Assembly: GCF_039955095.1 (NCBI RefSeq) | Contig: NZ_CP154878.1 | Coordinates: 2,232,001-2,296,000, forward strand | DNA length: 64,000 nucleotides | Reading direction: 5' to 3' | From: Limosilactobacillus sp. WILCCON 0051 | Lineage (GTDB): Bacteria; Bacillota; Bacilli; Lactobacillales; Lactobacillaceae | Shown here: one piece after another, positions 24,336 to 32,874 of the stretch | Position numbering within the stretch: position 1 is the stretch's first letter | Layout: every line of letters starts with the position of its first letter | The notes under the pieces: model-generated | Database searches by the model: none | Told to the model about the DNA's origin: nothing | What the model saw: the letters and a program-made list of their open reading frames with translations, nothing else | Made by a program: the position numbers and the translations under genes

Positions 24336-26063
24336 TTAATCTAAGCCCAGCCGCGTCTTAACCATCTTTTCCACTTCATCAGCCGTGTAGCACAGGTTGA
24401 TGGCATCGTTGGCCCACTTGGCGCATTCCTTGGTATCCAGATCCTTCATCATGCTCCGCGTCCGCAGAATCGAGCTGGCACTCATGGAATACTCATCCAG
24501 TCCCATGCCCAGCAATAATGGCATAGCCAGCTGATCACCGGCCATTTCACCACACATGGCCGCTTTGGTGTTGTTGGCATGAGCGGAGTCAATCACGTGC
24601 TTGATCAGCCGCAAAAAGGCTGGGTTGAGCGGCTGATACAGGTAGGAAACCGCGTCATTGCCCCGGTCGGCCGCAAAGCAGTACTGAATCAGGTCATTGG
24701 TCCCAATACTGAAGAAGTCGACCTCCTTAGCCAATTGATCGGCATACAGCGCCGCCAGCGGTACTTCGATCATCATCCCGATCTTAACGTTGTCGCCCAG
24801 GCCTGGATGATCTTTTTGCAGCTCATCCTTGCATTCTTGATAGATTGCCTTGGCCTGACGCAGCTCAGCCAGGGTCGCGATCATTGGGAACATGATCTCA
24901 ACGGGACCAAATTCTGAGGCCCGAATCAAGGCGCGCAGCTGCGTCTTGAAGATGTCAGGCCGGTGCAGGCAGATCCGAATCGCCCGGTAGCCCAAGAACG
25001 GGTTCATCTCTTCAGGCAGCGGCAGGTAGTTCAGCGGCTTGTCGCCACCAATGTCCAGCGTCCGCACGACGACCGGCTTGCCCTGCATGCCCACGACTGC
25101 TTTTTTGTAGGCTTCAAACTGCTCGTCTTCGGTTGGCAGGTGATCGCTGCTCATGTACAGGAACTCAGACCTAAACAGCCCGACGCCATCGGCCCCCTGC
25201 TTGACGGCATCAGCCACGTCATCGGGCGTACCGATATTGGCCGCAATCTCAAAGTGCTGACCGTCCTTGGAAACGGATGGCGCGTCCACCAGCTTGGCCC
25301 ATTCAGCCCGCTCTTTTTCAAATGAGTCCGCCTTGGCTTGATATTCATCGATCTGAGCCTGGCTTGGATCAACGATGATGTCGCCGTGCAACCCATCTAC
25401 GATGACCATATCACCGCTCTTGATCGTGCTCGTAACGTCTTCGGCACCAACCACGGCTGGGATCCGCAATGTCCGCGCCATGATTGCCGCGTGGCTGGTC
25501 CGGCCGCCCAGATCGGTTGCCAGCCCCTTGACGAACTTGGCATCCATCTGTGAGGTATCGGATGGCGTGATCTCCTTAGCAATGATTACGACTGGCTCGC
25601 TGATGGAGGCGATATCTGGCAGCTGCTTGCCCAGCAGATGGCTCAGCGCCCGCTTGGCAACGTCTTTAACGTCAGCGGCCCGCTCCTGCATGTACTTGTT
25701 GTCGGTCATGGCGGCCAGGACGTTGGCAAAATTGGTCGTTACGTCCGTCATGGCTTCTTCGGCGGAAACGTGCTGGCTTTCAATTTCATCTTTGATCTGA
25801 CTCTTCATTTCCGGGTCGGACAAAATGGCGATGTGCGCGTCAAAGACTTCCAGTTCTTCATCGCTCAAGCGGCTCTTGGCGTTCTGCTTGATGGTGGCCA
25901 GATCGGCAATCGAGGCGCTGAAGGCTTTTTCAACTCGCTCATATTCCGCAGCTGGATCATCAATCGTTTTCTTTTCAAAGCTCAGATCCGGATCGATCAA
26001 AAGATATGCTTTAGCAATTCCAATACCGTCACTGGCGGCAATTCCTTTAATGATTTGCGACAT
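24336..26063 (-). CDS. ptsI: PTS enzyme I (phosphoenolpyruvate-protein phosphotransferase)
   Basis: A 575-residue EI that moves phosphate from PEP to HPr. The phospho-His lies in GGRTSHAAIMARTLRIPAVVG, the PEP-binding loop in LFRSEFLYM, and the catalytic Cys in AAMCGEMAGD near residue 500. The ATG at 26063 is chosen because GAGGGGGA lies 9 bp upstream; longer in-frame starts overlap that site. In nearly all Firmicutes ptsH precedes ptsI in one operon. Here there is none; the preceding gene is a Crp/Fnr regulator 134 bp away. HPr must be encoded elsewhere. Confidence 0.95.
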   Translation of the reverse strand: MSQIIKGIAASDGIGIAKAYLLIDPDLSFEKKTIDDPAAEYERVEKAFSASIADLATIKQNAKSRLSDEELEVFDAHIAILSDPEMKSQIKDEIESQHVSAEEAMTDVTTNFANVLAAMTDNKYMQERAADVKDVAKRALSHLLGKQLPDIASISEPVVIIAKEITPSDTSQMDAKFVKGLATDLGGRTSHAAIMARTLRIPAVVGAEDVTSTIKSGDMVIVDGLHGDIIVDPSQAQIDEYQAKADSFEKERAEWAKLVDAPSVSKDGQHFEIAANIGTPDDVADAVKQGADGVGLFRSEFLYMSSDHLPTEDEQFEAYKKAVVGMQGKPVVVRTLDIGGDKPLNYLPLPEEMNPFLGYRAIRICLHRPDIFKTQLRALIRASEFGPVEIMFPMIATLAELRQAKAIYQECKDELQKDHPGLGDNVKIGMMIEVPLAALYADQLAKEVDFFSIGTNDLIQYCFAADRGNDAVSYLYQPLNPAFLRLIKHVIDSAHANNTKAAMCGEMAGDQLAMPLLLGMGLDEYSMSASSILRTRSMMKDLDTKECAKWANDAINLCYTADEVEKMVKTRLGLD

Positions 26064-26197
26064 AATATTTGTCCCCCTCATCAATTCTCTAATGTCAACC
26101 GTTTGTCATATATCAACTTTGTATATTATAAACCGTTATCATTTTCATTTCCACCATTATTTAAGCGTTTGCATAGGGGTTACTGCAGCACCAAACC

Positions 26198-26860
26198 TTA
26201 AAACTCGGTCAAGATTTCAATCTTACGGGCTGAATGCCTGATCAATCCTTGACGCTCAAGAACCTTAAACTTGCGCGAAATCGTTTCTGGCGTCGTACCA
26301 AGATAGGTCGCCAGGTCTTTTAGCTTCATTGACAGCATAAACTCGCGTGAATGTTTTGCCTGCATCTGTTCTTTCAAATAATCCTTAAGCCGTTCTTCAA
26401 CCGAATCCATCCCCAACAGATGATTTTGCATCGCCAGCTGCCGATTTCTTTTTAAGGTTAGCTGCAGCAGCCGCATGGCAATCGAAGGATACTGGTTCAG
26501 TAACTTAGCAAAATCTTCATAGGATATTGTACAGATCTCAGAAGTTTGCTCTGCCTGGGCAAAGGTATCGGTATTCTCAATTCCAAACAGCCAGGCCTCG
26601 CCGTCGTGTTCACCGGCTGCCAGCATTCTTTGCATCTGTTCCTGTCCAGATGGCGAAAGTTGATAGATCTTGACCGCGCCGCTTTCCACAATAATCATTT
26701 TCCCTGCTTGAGCCGGCGTTAAAATCTGGTCGCCACGACTAAACCGATGATGACGCACCAGACTTTCGACTTTCTGCTGATCAGATAAAGCCAGCTGATT
26801 AAACAACGGTACGGTCGCAACACAAAGATGCTGTTGATGATGATGAATGTGATTTGCCAT
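26198..26860 (-). CDS. Crp/Fnr-family transcriptional regulator
   Basis: A 220-residue regulator: a cNMP-binding-type beta-barrel (about 18-130), a dimerisation helix, and a C-terminal winged helix-turn-helix (LKDLATYLGTTPETISRKFKVLERQG). The recognition helix carries E-T-I-S-R, the Glu/Ser/Arg set that in FNR reads TTGAT half-sites. The N-terminus MANHIHHHQQHLCV is very rich in His with one Cys and might bind metal or heme; there is no FNR-like Cys cluster. A perfect TTGAT-N4-ATCAA site lies in its own promoter. AAGGGGCGACAATT precedes the ATG. Confidence 0.9.
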   Translation of the reverse strand: MANHIHHHQQHLCVATVPLFNQLALSDQQKVESLVRHHRFSRGDQILTPAQAGKMIIVESGAVKIYQLSPSGQEQMQRMLAAGEHDGEAWLFGIENTDTFAQAEQTSEICTISYEDFAKLLNQYPSIAMRLLQLTLKRNRQLAMQNHLLGMDSVEERLKDYLKEQMQAKHSREFMLSMKLKDLATYLGTTPETISRKFKVLERQGLIRHSARKIEILTEF

Positions 26861-26889
26861 AATTGTCGCCCCTTAAAGTTGGTATCCCA

Positions 26890-26931
26890 AGTATAAACGA
26901 AGCTGATTCGATAAAAATTGATTTAGATCAA
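26890..26931 (-). promoter_or_regulatory. Promoter of the Crp/Fnr gene with FNR-type box at about -41.5
   Basis: The -10 is TATACT (26895-26890, minus strand) and the -35 region is poor. TTGATTTAGATCAA at 26918-26931 is a perfect palindrome of the FNR type. If transcription starts 7 bases after the -10 (26883), the box is centred at -41.5, the standard class II activator position. Auto-activation is inferred. Confidence 0.65.
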
Positions 26932-26967
26932 TAAACATTCTTTACGTTGATATCGGCCTAAAAAATC

Positions 26968-27009
26968 GCAAAACAAAAGCCGCCCGATTCAAATGAATCG
27001 AGCGGCTTT
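26968..27009 (-). terminator. Terminator of xfp
   Basis: AAAGCCGCTCGATTC and GAATCGGGCGGCTTT pair on the minus strand around ATTT, followed by TTGTTTTG, 30 bp after the xfp stop. Confidence 0.88.
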
Positions 27010-27040
27010 CATATTAAGGTTTTAGTCGAGCGAAGTTAAA

Positions 27041-29440
27041 TTACTTCAGACCCTTCCAAGTCCAGTCTTCAACTTCTGGCAGGTCCTTACCTTCAGTACG
27101 GATGTAGTGGTTGTGCTTGTCAACCATGTTGTCCATTTCGTTTACGAAGGCAGCAGCCTTTTGTTCGTAGCCAGGTACGCTCAGGATAGCGTCCTTAGCC
27201 AGGTGGAACCGGTCAAGTTCGTTCAGCACACGCATGTCAAATGGCGTCGTGATGTCACCATTTTCTTGGTAGCTGTGGATGTGAACGTTGTGGTTGTGAC
27301 GGTCAAAGAACAGACTTTGGATCATGTCACGGAAGCCGTGCCATGCGAAGATAACTGGCTTGTCAGCCGTGAAGTAACGGTCGAATTCTTCGTCAGTCAG
27401 ACCTTCAGCGTTCTTGTCAGGCGTCATCAGCTTCATGATTTCAACAACGTTGATGTAACGAATCTTCAGTTCTGGGAAGTTGTCGTGCAGAATGTCGATA
27501 GCTGCCAGAGCTTCTTCAGTTGGTTCCGTACCAGCAGATACGAAGACAACATCTGGTTCTGCGCCTTGGTCAGTAGATGCCCAGTCAACGTAGCCCAGAC
27601 CGTGGTTAACGATGTTAGTGGCTTCGTCGATGGAGAACCATTGCAGACGTGGGTGCTTGGACGTAACGAAGACGTTGATGCATTCGCGGTCGTTGAAGGC
27701 CTTGTCGGATACAGCCAGCAGTTCGTTAGTGTCGGCTGGCAGGTATTCCTTAACCAGGTCAGCACGTTCCTTTTCGTACAGGTGAGTCAACAGACCTGGA
27801 TCTTGGTGAGTGTAACCGTTGTGGTCTTGTTGGAATACCGTAGAAGTGTCAACAAAGTTCAATGCTGGGTAGTCATGACGCCAGTATTGTTCCTTAGCCT
27901 TACGCATCCACTTCAGGTGTTGAGTCAGCATGGAGTCAACGACACGACCGAATGATTCGTAAGTAGCAAAGAAACCGTGACGACCAGTCAGCGTGTAACC
28001 TTCCAGCCAACCTTCTGCTTGGTGTTCAGAAAGTTGTGAGTCGATCATCCGACCTTGACGTGCCAGGTCTTCATCGTTTGGTTCGTGAATGTCTTCCATC
28101 CATTGACGCTTGTCATTGTCCAGAACAGCGTACAGACGGTTGGACTTAGATTCGTCAGGACCAAAGCCGCGGAAGTTGTCTGGGTTCAGCTTGAACATTT
28201 CGTCCAGGTACTTGCCCCATTCGATCATGTCTTGCTTCTTAACAACACCATGGCCTTGTACGTCAACAGCGTACTTGCGGTAGTCTGGCATAACCAGTGG
28301 CTTAGGATCCAAACCACCGTTAGTGATTGGGTTCATAGCCATCCGCTTATTGCCTTCTGGCGTGTTAGCCGTAACCTTGGCAACTGGAGCACCGTTTTCG
28401 TCGAACAGTTCTTCTGGCTTGTAGGACTTCAGCCAGTTGATCAGCATGTCCTTGTGTTCCATGTCGTCTTGTGCGACTGGAATTGGAATTTGGTGAGCAC
28501 GGAATGAGTTTTCGATTGGGTTGCCATCCAAGTCCTTCTTAGGACCAGTCCAACCCTTAGGTGCGCGCAGGATTACCATTGGCCATTGTGGCATGGAGTC
28601 GTCACCAGTTTCACGAGCGTGCTTTTGGATAGCCAGGATGTCTTCAATAGCAGCATCCATCGTCTTAGCCATTTCTTCGTGAACTTCCATGGTGTCCTTG
28701 TAGCCATCAAAGCCTTCGCCGTTGTAAGCGGAAACGAAGTATGGCTTCCAGCCCATACCTTCGAAGTACTTAGTAAGTTCTTCATCGCTCATCCGAGCCA
28801 GGATCGTTGGGTTGGAGATCTTGAAACCGTTGATTTGCAGGATAGGCAGAACGGCACCATCCTTGATTGGGTTGATGAACTTGTCAGAGAACCAGGAAGC
28901 AGCCAGAGGACCAGTTTCGGCTTCACCGTCACCGATTTCAACAGCTGCGATTTGGTCTGGGTTGTCCAGAATTGCACCTACACCGTGGGACAGGGAGTAA
29001 CCCAGTTCCCCACCTTCGTGCAGTGAACCTGGCGTTTCAGGAGCAGCGTGTGAAGCAGTACCACCTGGGAAGGAGAAGTGCTTGAACAGCTTAGCCATAC
29101 CAGCTTCGTCTTGGGTGATTTCTGGGTAGATTTCCGTGTAGGAACCGTCCAGGTAAGAGTTGTTGACCATAACTTGGCCACCGTGACCTGAACCTTCAAT
29201 GTAGAACATGTTTACATTGTACTTCTTGATAACACGGTTCAAGTGTGCATAAATGAAGTTTTGAGGAACAATCGTACCCCAGTGACCAATTGGCTTTGGC
29301 TTAACGTCGGAAGGCTTCAGTTCGCGACGCAGCAGTGGGTTGTGCATCAGGAACAGCGTACCAACAGAAAGGTAGTTGGCTGCCCGCCAGTAAGCGTCAA
29401 CAGTTTCCAAGTATTCCTTGGAATCGTAATTTACTGCCAT
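27041..29440 (-). CDS. xfp: Xylulose-5-phosphate/fructose-6-phosphate phosphoketolase
   Basis: A 799-residue thiamin-diphosphate enzyme, the committed step of heterolactic fermentation, splitting xylulose 5-phosphate to acetyl phosphate and glyceraldehyde 3-phosphate. Family blocks: IEGSGHGGQ near residue 80, [18 protein letters not shown], and the ThDP-binding [13 protein letters not shown]. Later blocks are [14 protein letters not shown] and [14 protein letters not shown]. Codon use is extremely restricted, as expected for one of the most abundant proteins. AAGGAGTGTAAT lies before the ATG. Monocistronic with a strong promoter and terminator. It receives carbon from zwf/gnd (both in this window). 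Confidence 0.98.
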   Translation of the reverse strand: MAVNYDSKEYLETVDAYWRAANYLSVGTLFLMHNPLLRRELKPSDVKPKPIGHWGTIVPQNFIYAHLNRVIKKYNVNMFYIEGSGHGGQVMVNNSYLDGSYTEIYPEITQDEAGMAKLFKHFSFPGGTASHAAPETPGSLHEGGELGYSLSHGVGAILDNPDQIAAVEIGDGEAETGPLAASWFSDKFINPIKDGAVLPILQINGFKISNPTILARMSDEELTKYFEGMGWKPYFVSAYNGEGFDGYKDTMEVHEEMAKTMDAAIEDILAIQKHARETGDDSMPQWPMVILRAPKGWTGPKKDLDGNPIENSFRAHQIPIPVAQDDMEHKDMLINWLKSYKPEELFDENGAPVAKVTANTPEGNKRMAMNPITNGGLDPKPLVMPDYRKYAVDVQGHGVVKKQDMIEWGKYLDEMFKLNPDNFRGFGPDESKSNRLYAVLDNDKRQWMEDIHEPNDEDLARQGRMIDSQLSEHQAEGWLEGYTLTGRHGFFATYESFGRVVDSMLTQHLKWMRKAKEQYWRHDYPALNFVDTSTVFQQDHNGYTHQDPGLLTHLYEKERADLVKEYLPADTNELLAVSDKAFNDRECINVFVTSKHPRLQWFSIDEATNIVNHGLGYVDWASTDQGAEPDVVFVSAGTEPTEEALAAIDILHDNFPELKIRYINVVEIMKLMTPDKNAEGLTDEEFDRYFTADKPVIFAWHGFRDMIQSLFFDRHNHNVHIHSYQENGDITTPFDMRVLNELDRFHLAKDAILSVPGYEQKAAAFVNEMDNMVDKHNHYIRTEGKDLPEVEDWTWKGLK

Positions 29441-29517
29441 CGATATTACACTCCTTAAATAAAATAACTACGTTCTGACTATAACGTCTCGTAAACCTCA
29501 ATCAATTTACGCTATCT

Positions 29518-29545
29518 ATGATATAGGATTTTTTCTAAAAGTCAA
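29518..29545 (-). promoter_or_regulatory. Promoter of xfp
   Basis: TTGACT (29545-29540) and TATCAT (29523-29518) on the minus strand, 16-bp spacer, about 78 bp before the start codon. Confidence 0.65.
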
Positions 29546-29701
29546 CCTTTTTGAAAATTGATACGGTCCAATTATCAAAAATCCGCTTCAGCCTTTATTA
29601 TAAAAGGCTTTACCAAAGCTGCTCCGATTGATTGAACACCCAAATTTTAGCAGAATTTCTGCGAAAAAGGCGTGTTTTTCACTCTAAATTTTTGCTAAGA
29701 A

Positions 29702-29734
29702 ATCAAAAAAGCCCGCCTCAAATCGGGCCGGCTT
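29702..29734 (-). terminator. Terminator of the GntR-HAD operon
   Basis: GCCCG and CGGGC pair with flanking A/T pairs directly after the HAD stop codon, with a T-run on the minus strand. Confidence 0.75.
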
Positions 29735-30538
29735 TCAAACATTCAGATCAAAACGTTCAATGATCTTATTTAACACGCCGTTCTCATCATTGCTGCCGCA
29801 GCGGAATTTAGCGGCCGCAATGGCTTCGGGAGCACTTTGCGCCATGGCATAGCTCTCGCCGGCTAATTTCAGCATGGTGGCATCGTTTTGTCCATCCCCA
29901 AACGCCATCAGCTGACTGGGCTGCCAACCACGAGCTGCCAAAAGCCGCTTCAAGCCGGTTGCCTTATCCATCCCGGGAATGATCAAGTCCATGTTGCCAT
30001 AGCCGCTTGATACAGGGTGCACGATGCTGCCAAACCGCTTGATGACCTCATCCATCCAAAATCTGGTTTCTTTTGGCGGAACATCCATCATAAACTTAAC
30101 TACCGGATCATCAATATCAGCCAATGAATTGATTTGCTGCATGTGGATATAATGCGGCTGAACGCGTTTTACAAACAATGGGTCTTCATCGGCAAACGCA
30201 AAAGCATGATGCCGTCCCGAAATAATCAAATGGCCGCCTGGGATCGAGCGGAAGAACGCAACCAGCGTCTCAACCTGTTCTTTAGTAAACTGACCACAGT
30301 AGATCTCTTGACCACGATCAATCAGCTCAACCCCGTTTTCGGCAACGAAAGCCATGCCATCTGCTTCTTTGGGAAAGCGTTTTTCAACCAGCTGATAGAT
30401 TGGATTGCCGCTGGCGACGACAAATTCAACGTCTTTTGCCTGCAGCTGAGCATAGACTTTTTCAAACAGCGGTCGATCAAACGTGCTTTGTGAATTTAAA
30501 AAAGTACCGTCCATATCAACGGCAATTGCCTTAATCAA
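29735..30538 (-). CDS. Cof-type HAD-IIB sugar-phosphatase-like hydrolase
   Basis: A 267-residue HAD-superfamily hydrolase. Motif I IAVDMDGTFLNS (nucleophile Asp), motif II VVASGNP, Lys motif III in DKATGLKRLL, and motif IV LMAFGDGQNDATML are all present, with the alpha/beta cap of subclass IIB between motifs II and III. It probably dephosphorylates a sugar phosphate or FMN-like compound. Start is a TTG at 30538 after GGGGGG. It is 11 bp downstream of the GntR regulator, which probably controls it. Confidence 0.9.
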   Translation of the reverse strand: MIKAIAVDMDGTFLNSQSTFDRPLFEKVYAQLQAKDVEFVVASGNPIYQLVEKRFPKEADGMAFVAENGVELIDRGQEIYCGQFTKEQVETLVAFFRSIPGGHLIISGRHHAFAFADEDPLFVKRVQPHYIHMQQINSLADIDDPVVKFMMDVPPKETRFWMDEVIKRFGSIVHPVSSGYGNMDLIIPGMDKATGLKRLLAARGWQPSQLMAFGDGQNDATMLKLAGESYAMAQSAPEAIAAAKFRCGSNDENGVLNKIIERFDLNV

Positions 30539-30549
30539 ATTGATCCCCC

Positions 30550-31278
30550 CTAATCCTGGTTTAGATTGACAAACGTATTGTATTTCATGTATTGATAATG
30601 CACGCGCATGTTTGAGACTTCAAATGGCGTTCCATCATCCAGGAAAAAGACGCCTTCCATAATACCGACTGGCTCGGTAGGTTTTAGATGCAGCTCTTTT
30701 TGGTCCTCATCATTGGAAGGCGAAACCGAAATCGTCATAAATGAGCGCGTAACGGTTTTATTCTGCGATTCTTCCAAGTAGTTGAAGATCGATCCTTCGA
30801 CAATGGCTGGCGAAAGCGTCGGCATGATTTTAATTGGAATATAACCCGTTTCAATCATGAACGGCTGATCGTCAATCAAGCGCAGCCGTTTGATTTGATA
30901 GACAAAATCATTGTCGTTTAAAAAAAGATCCTGTTGAATTTCTTGGCTGGCCGGCACGACTTGATAGTTCAAAAGCTTGATGCCCTGTTTCTTGCCATCA
31001 AGCTTGAAACTGTCGGTAATCCCCAGATTGCTGCCCTCATAGCGAAACATCGCTTGATTTTTTAAATAGAGCGGGTTGATAAAGGTCCCCGAACCACGTT
31101 TCTTAAAAATGATGCCCTGCTGCGCCAAGATTCCCAATGCCCGCTTGATGGAACTGCGGCTGACCCCGTAGTCGCTGCTAAGGCTGCGTTCATCGGGAAG
31201 CTTCATATTCGCATAGTCGCCATTGAGTATCTTATGTTTTATATCGCGCATTACTGAGCGGTATACTAAGTCTGCCAT
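30550..31278 (-). CDS. GntR-family regulator with UTRA domain
   Basis: A 242-residue regulator. The winged helix (LVYRSVMRDIKHKILNGDYANMKLPDERSLS, SDYGVSRSSIKRALGILAQQG) occupies residues 4-70, and the remaining part is a HutC/UTRA effector domain, usually binding a sugar phosphate or related small molecule. The ATG at 31278 has GAGGGG at 7 bp; an ATG eight codons upstream is possible. Operon partner: the HAD phosphatase. Repeated TTGGNNACC-type sequences upstream may be its operators. Confidence 0.88.
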   Translation of the reverse strand: MADLVYRSVMRDIKHKILNGDYANMKLPDERSLSSDYGVSRSSIKRALGILAQQGIIFKKRGSGTFINPLYLKNQAMFRYEGSNLGITDSFKLDGKKQGIKLLNYQVVPASQEIQQDLFLNDNDFVYQIKRLRLIDDQPFMIETGYIPIKIMPTLSPAIVEGSIFNYLEESQNKTVTRSFMTISVSPSNDEDQKELHLKPTEPVGIMEGVFFLDDGTPFEVSNMRVHYQYMKYNTFVNLNQD

Positions 31279-31363
31279 GTAATTACCCCTCGGTCGGTCC
31301 ATCGACCCCTGTCTTAACTTGTAGTATCTAAATCAGTTCATAGTATATCAAATCTCATGATAA

Positions 31364-31447
31364 TTGGTTACCATTTTTACGTTAATTGGTCCGTCCCAGA
31401 TTTGACAAAAACTTGAAATTTGATACCCAATCTTTAATTGGACACCT
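31364..31447. promoter_or_regulatory. Repeated AATTGG(N)2ACC-type sequences between gntR and ybaK
   Basis: TTGGTTACCA (31364-31373), TTGGTCCGTCC (31386-31396) and TTGGACACCT (31438-31447), each preceded by AA, are spread through the 268-bp divergent intergenic region. GntR-type operators often contain GGT-N-ACC; the pattern suggests repressor sites. A plus-strand promoter with TTATCA, 17 bp, CATAAT lies closer to ybaK. Confidence 0.4.
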
Positions 31448-31546
31448 AATCATCGCCTTATCAATTCTGGCAACTCATGTCATAATGGGCTTGCGGTTTT
31501 GATTAATTACCTGGCTGATATTTCAATTTATTTAAGGAGACCCTTT

Positions 31547-32047
31547 ATGAGTAAGAAAAAACAACGCATTAAAAAAACTCAAGTCGAACAGATTCTTGAT
31601 AAGCACCACATTCCCTATCAGCAAATAGTCTTTCCAACGTTTGAAGATGGCGATGTCCGGTCATTGAAAGTCGATCACCTGGGCATCGATGAGCATCTGA
31701 TCTATAAGACGCTGGTACTGGAAGGCCCAACCACCGGACCATTAGTCGGCGTAGTGCCAATTGACAGCCACCTTGATGAAAAAGCCTTAGCACGGGTTTC
31801 CGGCAACAAAAAAGTCGACATGGTGCCGCTGAAAAATCTGCTTAAGACGACCGGCTACGTTCACGGTGCCAATACCCCCGTTGGCATCTGGGAAAAGCAC
31901 AAGTACCCGATCTTTATCGACAATGATGCCAAAGCCAGCGAGCAGATCTATGTCTCATCTGGTCAGATTGGTCGTTCCGTTGCCGTCAATGCAGAAGCAC
32001 TGGCTGAATTGGTTCATGCCCAGTTTGCCGACCTGCAGCAGCATTAA
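31547..32047 (+). CDS. YbaK/EbsC-type aminoacyl-tRNA deacylase
   Basis: A 166-residue YbaK/EbsC family protein that removes mischarged cysteine from tRNA-Pro. The conserved Lys that positions the substrate is in EHLIYKTLVLEG, and the GVVPIDSHLDEKAL to VHGANTPVGI segment matches the family. AAGGAG lies before the ATG at 31547. The membrane protein gene starts 6 bp after its stop, so the two are coupled. Confidence 0.9.
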   Translation: MSKKKQRIKKTQVEQILDKHHIPYQQIVFPTFEDGDVRSLKVDHLGIDEHLIYKTLVLEGPTTGPLVGVVPIDSHLDEKALARVSGNKKVDMVPLKNLLKTTGYVHGANTPVGIWEKHKYPIFIDNDAKASEQIYVSSGQIGRSVAVNAEALAELVHAQFADLQQH

Positions 32048-32053
32048 AAGATC

Positions 32054-32794
32054 ATGAACGGCTATTTTAAAGTCTTGGGCGCGCTGGGGCTCTTTTTGGT
32101 AATGATCCCAGTACTCTTAGGGACATTAACCGTTATGATCAGTCGCCGCAACAAGGCCCTGTCCGTTGTCATCGGCGGCTTTTATGCTCAGATTATTCTT
32201 GGCGGCATTGGCGTTGTCATTCATGAGCTGAGTCATCTGCTGACGGCATTGTTTTTCGGCCATCAGATCGTCAGTTTTCGGCTGCTGCACGTTCCTGATC
32301 CGCATAATCCAGCCGACAACGCCCTGGGCTATGTCAACCATGCCTGGAACGAGCACAGTTTTTATCAGCGCGTTGGCAATGTCTTTATCGGGATTGCGCC
32401 AGTTGTTGGCTGTACGCTGGCAATCGTTGGTCTGACTCAATGGCTGGTTCCGGGAATCTTTACGCTTTGGCATGCCTTGATTACTCAGACCGAGGCGCCG
32501 CAGATTCATCTGGCGGCCGGTCGCACGATTCTATGGCTGATTTTGATCGGCAACATTGCCATTGGCGGCTTTGATCTTAGCAGTGCCGATCTGGAAAACT
32601 CCGCCACTGGTCTGATGACTTTGCTTATTGTCTTTTTGGCAGCGGCTTTGATTCTTTGTCAGTTTACGACGGGACCAATCGTTGCACAGACCTTGCGAAC
32701 CTGGCTGGCTCCTTTTTATTGGTCATTGGCATTTGCCCTGTTGATCAATCTGCTGATGATGGGGATTTTGAGTCTGCTGAGCCGTTTGGGATAA
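32054..32794 (+). CDS. M50-like membrane metallopeptidase homologue
   Basis: A 246-residue integral membrane protein with about six hydrophobic segments. Segment 2 carries VVIHELSHLLTALFFGH, an HExxH zinc motif inside a membrane helix, as in site-2 proteases (family M50). A later segment NIAIGGFDLSSADLEN supplies an Asp that could be the third ligand, though the usual NxxPxxxxDG form is not seen. Proteolytic activity is therefore unproven. It is 6 bp downstream of ybaK with only a weak ribosome binding site, suggesting coupling. Confidence 0.65.
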   Translation: MNGYFKVLGALGLFLVMIPVLLGTLTVMISRRNKALSVVIGGFYAQIILGGIGVVIHELSHLLTALFFGHQIVSFRLLHVPDPHNPADNALGYVNHAWNEHSFYQRVGNVFIGIAPVVGCTLAIVGLTQWLVPGIFTLWHALITQTEAPQIHLAAGRTILWLILIGNIAIGGFDLSSADLENSATGLMTLLIVFLAAALILCQFTTGPIVAQTLRTWLAPFYWSLAFALLINLLMMGILSLLSRLG

Positions 32795-32874
32795 TTGACC
32801 TGTTATTCAGATACGCTTAGAATTATTTTTATAATGCAATTAGGAATCTTTGTAGAAAAAGAAGGTCTAAAAGA

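Noticed and set aside
27107..29026. Several long open frames on the plus strand across xfp
   Set aside because: Same codon-bias effect; composition is Val/Phe-rich and no start signals are present.
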